DNA of 9,413 nt from Flavobacteriales bacterium (GTDB taxonomy: Bacteria > Bacteroidota > Bacteroidia > Flavobacteriales > Crocinitomicaceae). Below the pieces are notes generated by a model, which ran no database searches, was not told the DNA's origin, and worked only from the letters and a program-made list of their open reading frames with translations. The position numbers and the translations under genes are program-made. Below, piece by piece: positions 7,011 to 9,413 of this stretch (position 1 is the stretch's first letter; each line of letters opens with the position of its first letter). The DNA is taken from contig CANCEQ010000122.1 of the NCBI GenBank assembly GCA_947375085.1, positions 1 through 9,413 of the forward strand, in the 5' to 3' direction.

Positions 7011-7805
7011 TTAGACAATTTGAAGCTTATAACCACTCATTAGTAATACTAATAATATGATTCCTAATGCTATACGGTAATATCCGAAAATTTTAAATCC
7101 ATGTTTGTTTAAAAAACCGATGAAGCTCTTAATAGCGATTAAAGCAACAATAAAGGCAACCATATTTCCTATCACAAGTACTTTCACTTCTTCATCTGTA
7201 ATCGTATGACCATCTTTAAAGAAGTCGTATAATTTTTTAGCCGTTGCAGCAAACATTGTAGGAACTGCTAAGAAGAATGAAAATTCAGCAGCTAATTTTC
7301 TACTTAATTTTTGACTCATACCACCAACGATTGTAGCTCCTGATCTAGAAACTCCCGGAATCATTGCGATACATTGAAACAAACCTATTTTCAAAGCCGT
7401 TAAATAATTGATGTTTTCTTCTTCTTGATACGAAGGTCTATTGAACCATTTGTCAACATAGAGTAAAATGATACCACCTACTAATAATGAAATAGCAACA
7501 CCTGTTACGTTTTCCAATAAGCTGTCGATATAATCCCCTAACAATAAACCAAATACAGCAGCTGGAATAAAAGCAACCACTAATTTTACGTAAAAATCAA
7601 TTGATTTAAAAAAACGTTTGAAATACAATACAACAACGGATAAAATTGCACCTAATTGAATCACAATCATAAACAATTTTGAAAAGTCAGTCGATTTCAT
7701 TCCCATAAAAGAGGAACCGATAATCATATGACCAGTTGATGAAATAGGTAAAAATTCAGTTAACCCTTCGATAACTGCTAAAACGATAGCTTCAATAAAA
7801 TTCAT
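7011..7805 (-). CDS. uppP: Undecaprenyl-diphosphate phosphatase
   Basis: UppP (BacA) is a multi-pass inner-membrane phosphatase that removes a phosphate from undecaprenyl diphosphate, so the carrier lipid can be reused for peptidoglycan and surface glycan synthesis; it can confer bacitracin resistance. Both signature regions are present: [16 protein letters not shown] (13-28, with Glu13, Glu17 and His26 matching the catalytic glutamates and histidine) and [10 protein letters not shown] (150-159, Arg154). Hydrophobic segments cover most of the remainder and the 264-residue length is typical. It lies 8 bp after the DUF3098 gene and 4 bp before truB, inside an operon-like run led by ftsX, so it is grouped with a second envelope-growth gene. 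Confidence 0.97.
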   Translation of the reverse strand: MNFIEAIVLAVIEGLTEFLPISSTGHMIIGSSFMGMKSTDFSKLFMIVIQLGAILSVVVLYFKRFFKSIDFYVKLVVAFIPAAVFGLLLGDYIDSLLENVTGVAISLLVGGIILLYVDKWFNRPSYQEEENINYLTALKIGLFQCIAMIPGVSRSGATIVGGMSQKLSRKLAAEFSFFLAVPTMFAATAKKLYDFFKDGHTITDEEVKVLVIGNMVAFIVALIAIKSFIGFLNKHGFKIFGYYRIALGIILLVLLMSGYKLQIV

Positions 7806-7813
7806 AAGAAGTA

Positions 7814-8068
7814 TTAATTATTTTCTGTAGATGTTGGTTTTTTCTTTTTCATAATAGAATAAAGAATTACTACATAACCTGCAATAATAAGAGCAGGAGC
7901 AAGTGTTATACGTACACTGCTGAACAACTCATTTGCATCAAATTTTTGAGGATCTGTTGTTCCTCCTCCAATCATCAAAATAAAACCTAAGATGTTAATC
8001 GCTAAACCAATCAACAGCAAACGGTAATTTTCCGGTTGAAATGCAAACATTTGTTTTTTATTTTCCAT
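7814..8068 (-). CDS. DUF3098 family small membrane protein
   Basis: An 84-residue protein with two predicted membrane helices (about 17-35 and 53-72) and a short lysine-rich tail (KKKKP, 74-78). It has the pattern of the Bacteroidota DUF3098 family: an N-terminal phenylalanine-containing stretch before [19 protein letters not shown], then GGGTTDP, and [18 protein letters not shown]. The function of the family is unknown. It sits between ftsX (69 bp upstream) and uppP (8 bp downstream), an arrangement that I recall as common in Flavobacteriia, which hints at a role in the cell envelope or division. Family assignment is confident; any function would be a guess. Confidence 0.88.
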   Translation of the reverse strand: MENKKQMFAFQPENYRLLLIGLAINILGFILMIGGGTTDPQKFDANELFSSVRITLAPALIIAGYVVILYSIMKKKKPTSTENN

Positions 8069-8070
8069 AA

Positions 8071-8141
8071 TTTCTAAATATCTTTTTAATCTTTAATCTT
8101 AATTTCTACAAGCTCATTCTAAGCCTCAATCTCAACCTTAA
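8071..8141. repeat. Degenerate short-period repeat spacer between ftsX and the DUF3098 gene
   Basis: This pyrimidine-rich spacer contains TTTAATC twice in tandem (8085-8091 and 8092-8098), and three tandem hexamers CCTCAA, TCTCAA, CCTTAA (8124-8141) that run through the ftsX stop codon. Other TCTAA-like units occur between them at 6-9 bp spacing. There is no coding potential. On the transcribed strand it is purine-rich and would form part of the ftsX-DUF3098 intercistronic RNA. Confidence 0.45.
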
Positions 8142-9028
8142 TACAAGTCGTCTAATTTCATTCGTAAGAATTTGTTTAGAGCAAACCAAGTTGAAACAAA
8201 AGTGATGATAATTCCGATTGCTAGTATAGAGCTAAATAGGATAACTAAACTTCCTAAATCAAAACTAATTTCGATCGATTCAAGCACATTGTTCAAAGCG
8301 AAGAAAAGTGTCATTAAAAGTCCTGTTCCGATTACTGCTGAAACAATTCCTTGAAATATCGATTGAATTAAGAACGGCTTTCTAATGTAGCTATGAGTTG
8401 CACCAACTAACTGCATTGTTTTGATAGTGAATCGTTTTGAGTAAAGAGCCAAACGAATTGTATTGTTAATCATAGCAACAGCAACAATTACTAAAAGCAA
8501 CGCGACAATACTAAAAAGAAATACAAATTGTTTGAATCCAAGATTGACAGAATTTACACTTGACTCTTCGTAGCTAACCTCATCTATTTCTTCAGGGTAA
8601 GCTTTAAAAAGTTCGAATTTAATTTTTTTCATTCCTTCTTTTGTAGCATATTCTGCTTTTGGCTTAAACCCAATTGTAGCAGGTAAAGGATTTTCCCCTT
8701 CTAGAATGGATAAAATTTGATGACCTTCTTGATCTTCCGTACTAAACTCTTCTGCTGCACGTTGAGGAGAAACAAAGTAAACATCCGAAAATTGTTCCCA
8801 CGTTTTCAGTTCTTGTTCAATTTGTTTAATGTCAGCATCGTTCAATTCTGATTTAAAAAACAAATCAACTTGAAGACTTTCTTTTGCTTGTTTTTGAACA
8901 TTTTCTAGACCTAAAATCCCTCCGATAACAAGTCCAACCATAAACAAAACCAAAGAAATTCCAATAACAGTAGAAACGTAACTAGTACGCACTCCTTTTC
9001 TATTATATTTTTCTATTTTTTCGCTCAT
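8138..9028 (-). CDS. ftsX: Cell division protein FtsX (permease-like ABC subunit)
   Basis: FtsX pairs with the ATPase FtsE in the inner membrane at the division site and transmits signals that activate peptidoglycan hydrolases. The 296-residue protein has the classic plan: a short cytoplasmic N-terminus, TM1 at about 19-40, a large extracytoplasmic domain at about 41-166, then three helices at about 167-190, 222-245 and 260-284. The family signature IRLALYSKRFTIKTMQLVGA lies at 191-210, followed by THSYIRKPF. No ftsE is adjacent, which is usual for Bacteroidota. It leads the run ftsX, DUF3098, uppP, truB. A good -33/-7 promoter ends only 6 bp before its ATG, so its transcript may be leaderless or nearly so. 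Confidence 0.95.
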   Translation of the reverse strand: MSEKIEKYNRKGVRTSYVSTVIGISLVLFMVGLVIGGILGLENVQKQAKESLQVDLFFKSELNDADIKQIEQELKTWEQFSDVYFVSPQRAAEEFSTEDQEGHQILSILEGENPLPATIGFKPKAEYATKEGMKKIKFELFKAYPEEIDEVSYEESSVNSVNLGFKQFVFLFSIVALLLVIVAVAMINNTIRLALYSKRFTIKTMQLVGATHSYIRKPFLIQSIFQGIVSAVIGTGLLMTLFFALNNVLESIEISFDLGSLVILFSSILAIGIIITFVSTWFALNKFLRMKLDDLY

Positions 9029-9034
9029 CGAACG

Positions 9035-9065
9035 CGAAAGTAGAAATAATTGTTCGAAGGGTCAA
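9035..9065 (-). promoter_or_regulatory. ftsX operon promoter (-33 and -7 boxes)
   Basis: On the minus strand TTG (9065-9063) is followed after 20 bp by TACTTTCG (9042-9035), one mismatch from TAnnTTTG and at the spacing expected for the Bacteroidota primary sigma factor. The -7 box ends 6 bp before the ftsX ATG, so initiation should fall at or within a few bases of the start codon. Confidence 0.55.
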
Positions 9066-9103
9066 CTGATTAAGTGAAAAATAGGTTATCAAATGTTAAA
9101 TTT

Positions 9104-9148
9104 TTAGATGAAATAGACCTTAGATTTTTAGACATTAGAGAATAGACT
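9104..9148 (+). repeat. Heptamer array WTAGANN, six units
   Basis: The plus strand reads TTAGATG, (AA), ATAGACC, TTAGATT, (T), TTAGACA, TTAGAGA, ATAGACT. All six heptamers fit WTAGANN, with only three stray bases. The array lies in the 305-bp non-coding spacer between ftsX and lepA, upstream of the ftsX promoter. It is the mirror partner of the array at 9226-9261. The two variable positions are not conserved, so this is periodic but degenerate. Confidence 0.7.
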
Positions 9149-9225
9149 GATGAATTGGATGCAATTTTTAACTAAAAAAACTCTTATAGCGTATTGTTTT
9201 GATTCTGTTTTTGCGTAAAATCTTT
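9149..9225. other. Core of the ftsX-lepA spacer, no recognised element
   Basis: These 77 bp separate the two oppositely oriented heptamer arrays. I see no open reading frame, hairpin or clear promoter box in them; the sequence is AT-rich with an A run (9174-9180). Confidence 0.5.
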
Positions 9226-9261
9226 TGTCTAACCTCTATTGTCTATCAATCTAATATCTAA
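9226..9261 (-). repeat. Heptamer array, five units, inverted relative to 9104-9148
   Basis: The plus strand reads TGTCTAA, CCTCTAT, TGTCTAT, (C), AATCTAA, TATCTAA, so every unit fits NNTCTAW, the reverse complement of the left array's WTAGANN. Aligned as an inverted repeat, 9126-9147 and 9241-9263 agree at about 19 of 23 positions with a single one-base gap. It ends about 18 bp before the lepA -7 box. Confidence 0.7.
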
Positions 9262-9279
9262 AACAAACATTTTTTTCCG

Positions 9280-9287
9280 TATTTTTG
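9280..9287 (+). promoter_or_regulatory. -7 box of the lepA promoter
   Basis: The plus strand reads TATTTTTG, an exact match to TAnnTTTG, 46 bp before the lepA ATG, giving a predicted leader near 40 nt. No TTTG -33 box is visible; the heptamer array occupies that position. Confidence 0.5.
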
Positions 9288-9333
9288 TTCTTCGTTTGAT
9301 AAAATTTGACGAAAATAATTGTTGTAAGTTCCT

Positions 9334-9413
9334 ATGAAGAATATTCGTAATTTTTGCATTATTGCACATATTGACCACGGTAAGAGTACTTTAGCTGACC
9401 GTTTATTACAAAC
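9334..9413 (+). CDS. lepA: Partial CDS: elongation factor 4 (LepA) GTPase, N-terminus only
   Basis: The first 26 codons and two bases are present before the window ends. The ATG at 9334 opens MKNIRNFCIIAHIDHGKSTL followed by ADRLLQ. This is the start of a translational GTPase with the G1/P-loop AHIDHGKST at residues 11-19, and the short N-terminus before the P-loop plus the KNIRNFxIIAHIDHGKSTLADRLL wording is characteristic of LepA rather than EF-Tu, EF-G or TypA. LepA binds ribosomes and affects elongation or initiation; its exact role is debated. It is divergent from ftsX, with a 305-bp spacer between them. Confidence 0.92.
   Translation, partial: MKNIRNFCIIAHIDHGKSTLADRLLQ

Noticed and set aside
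8172..8354. A 60-codon plus-strand frame opposite ftsX
   Set aside because: It is antisense to a conserved FtsX membrane region and shows no features of a real protein.

Overview
The window looks like chromosomal DNA from a member of the Bacteroidota, most likely Flavobacteriia and possibly close to Weeksellaceae. The evidence is the low GC content, the near absence of Shine-Dalgarno sites, promoter -7 boxes of the form TAnnTTTG, a DUF3098 gene next to ftsX and uppP, and a heme-copper oxidase gene run with two adjacent subunit III genes. The family-level guess is weak. No CRISPR array, rRNA, tRNA, insertion sequence or phage gene was seen.

Layout, left to right. Positions 1-2183 (minus strand) hold a respiratory block transcribed cyoE/ctaB (heme O synthase), then a COX3-like subunit III with a large extra-membrane insert, then the first 15 codons of a second probable subunit III gene. 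Positions 2288-2367 hold a rho-independent terminator and a perfect 36-bp palindrome downstream of queA. Positions 2386-3444 are queA (queuosine biosynthesis). Positions 3536-6193 encode an 885-residue exported, two-pass membrane protein. It appears to combine a zincin-like domain that has lost its zinc ligands with a C-terminal alpha/beta-hydrolase domain, and it is the least understood gene here. Positions 6302-9028 are a compact minus-strand run transcribed ftsX, DUF3098 gene, uppP, truB. Positions 9029-9333 are a divergent spacer, followed by the start of lepA on the plus strand, cut by the window end.

How the genes fit together. CyoE makes heme O (the precursor of heme A) for the oxidase whose subunit III genes follow it. 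FtsX and UppP both serve envelope growth: FtsX controls peptidoglycan hydrolysis at division and UppP recycles the undecaprenyl carrier lipid. TruB and QueA both modify tRNA. The 885-residue protein has no obvious link to its neighbours.

The most unusual non-coding signals are short degenerate repeats with a period near 7 bp in several spacers. The clearest are two heptamer arrays in opposite orientation between ftsX and lepA. The zero-loop 36-bp palindrome after queA is the other strong signal.
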